Below, in pieces: positions 62,701-64,000 of a stretch of 64,000 nt of DNA. The first letter of the stretch is position 1; the number at the start of each line of letters is the position of its first letter. Source of the stretch: Setaria digitata. Taxonomy: Eukaryota; Nematoda; Chromadorea; Rhabditida; Setariidae. The stretch is taken from contig RCAB01000031.1 of NCBI GenBank assembly GCA_003640385.1, positions 186,001 to 250,000 of the forward strand, in the 5' to 3' direction. Both the position numbers and the translations under genes were made by a program. Below the pieces are notes generated by a model that saw only the letters and a list, made by a program, of their open reading frames with translations, made no database searches and was not told where the DNA came from.

Positions 62701-64000
62701 GAAAGCAGTGCAGTGGAGTGATATTTCCTGATGAGGATATCACAAAACAGAATTGTTTTAAAACGAACTGTTGATGTCCGATTTAAAAAAAAAAAAAATC
62801 TCGAAATAAATGAGAATTTTCACTGATTCATTTAACGATTTTTAAAGAACAATGATGAACTGACAAATAAGATTTGTCATTTATAACATCTATGGCAAAC
62901 TTTATTTATAGTCTTCTGTGGTGTTCAACTCATTAATTCACTATTACACTATTACTAATATGTCAGAAATTGGTGAAATTCATGCAGAGAACTATTTCAG
63001 AAGCATTTTAACTTATGCATTAGAATGAATTCAAGCATATTAACCTAGTGAACTTCGTTAATCATAGTGAACTTTTTCAATATCAGCTCAGTAGCTGATA
63101 CTGAAAAAGGTATCCTTGCGTTACGTGTCCTGCTCACGTCAACAGTGGAGATGCATTACAGTGTATGATGGGTAATCTGATGAAGTGGATAGTTGTAATT
63201 ATTCTGATTAAATTAAATATTGTCATGGAACTTGCACCATTTACATGAATTTGCATTTTGCAGTTTCTCATTGAAATTTTTGAATATCTCATTTTTTGTT
63301 TTTTAAATTTCGTTATTTTTCTTTTCTTGGTAGATTTAAGCAACTAAAAGCATATCAACGAAAGGAAAATTTTGCCTTGTTGAGAACTAAGAGAGGAAGG
63401 AAAAGCATGTGATTAAATCTTGCTGAAATCCTATTTTGTGTAAATCACAGTCATGTTTTTTCGTTTTTTTTTTTTTTTCCGAAAATTTAAATCTGATGCA
63501 GAAACTTTTTCGGATGCAATCTACTTTGTTATTGTTTCTTTTGCTTTGCCATTGGCTTTTTATTCAAGTTTTCTCCATGAAATTGTCCAGGTAAATAGGG
63601 CAAGCAAATTTCATAGAGTGCAAAATGCCAGCATATTACATTGGACTTATGAATTAGCGGCTTAGTAGTGTGTTGTAATTATTCAGTTGCATTACATACA
63701 AAAGGAACTTTGAAATTTACCATTCTCGTTGGCCTAGACAAGCAAACGTAAGTCTTTCACATACCATTAAGTATTCTAACTTTTCGGAAGGAAAATGACT
63801 GAATTAAAGTAGTGACGCAAAGATTATAACATTCAATAAGATTATTGCTTATTATAATATTTCACTTTCTAGCTTCGAAATTTAATTATGCACATATCTT
63901 ATTACGATTCATTTTTCACTGCCTTGTTCCAATTCATAACAAGTACTTCTATTTACTTCCACGAAAAAGATTTTTGTTAATGCTGCTAAATAACAAGTCA
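59773..64000. other. No complete gene seen; one exon-like patch at the right end
   Basis: The sequence is AT-rich with scattered short frames. The only patch with splice signals and protein-like composition is 63502-63590 on the plus strand (GATGCAG acceptor, CAG/GTAAAT donor), encoding a hydrophobic helix (IYFVIVSFALPLAFYSSF). It may belong to a gene that continues past the window. Confidence 0.4.

Overview
This is eukaryotic DNA. The organism is most likely a parasitic nematode, probably of clade III (Spirurina, filarial-like). That placement is an inference from several signs: AT-rich sequence, many short GT-AG introns, 3' splice sites lying only a few bases upstream of start codons (as in spliced-leader trans-splicing), gene families typical of worms (PAN-ZP cuticle protein, FMRFamide-type receptor, DYF-18-like kinase), and a broken piece of 18S rRNA. 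Single-base or short N gaps, some flanked by duplicated ends, show it is a draft assembly. Exon coordinates below were built by hand from open frames, GT/GC-AG sites and matching intron phases; none was tested by alignment.

Layout. 1-11183: mostly non-coding sequence holding two probable exons of a minus-strand gene with very long introns; one encodes an RPEL-like actin-binding motif. 11184-12088: GC-richer divergent promoter region. 12089-16365: two tandem plus-strand genes for gamma-type p24/TMED cargo receptors with the same exon plan, separated by a spacer that holds a perfect 39-bp inverted repeat. 17555-19793: CDK20/CCRK (C. elegans DYF-18) kinase, plus strand. 20215-23009: a seven-exon rhodopsin-class neuropeptide-type GPCR, minus strand, convergent with the kinase. 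23010-32172: about 9 kb with no supported gene and a cluster of AGATAA motifs. 32173-35385: eleven exons of a minus-strand pseudokinase-like protein with a long C-terminal domain I do not recognise. 35386-41302: a confusing region with assembly duplications, a partly resolved plus-strand gene (38334-40863) and a small two-helix membrane ORF. 41399-45284: SPT2 histone chaperone in eleven exons, 97 bp behind the small membrane ORF, so possibly an operon. 45285-48434: sparse, with one candidate small secreted peptide. 48435-53547: an eighteen-exon PAN-ZP transmembrane matrix protein. 53548-57680: non-coding except for a 417-bp 18S rRNA fragment. 57681-59772: SEC14-like CRAL-TRIO plus GOLD protein, minus strand. 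59773-64000: no complete gene.

The genes do not form one pathway. Themes that can be supported are secretory and lipid traffic (two p24 proteins, a SEC14/GOLD protein), cilium control (CDK20), apical matrix (PAN-ZP), neuropeptide signalling (GPCR) and chromatin (SPT2). I found no mobile element with coding capacity, no CRISPR array and no tRNA.
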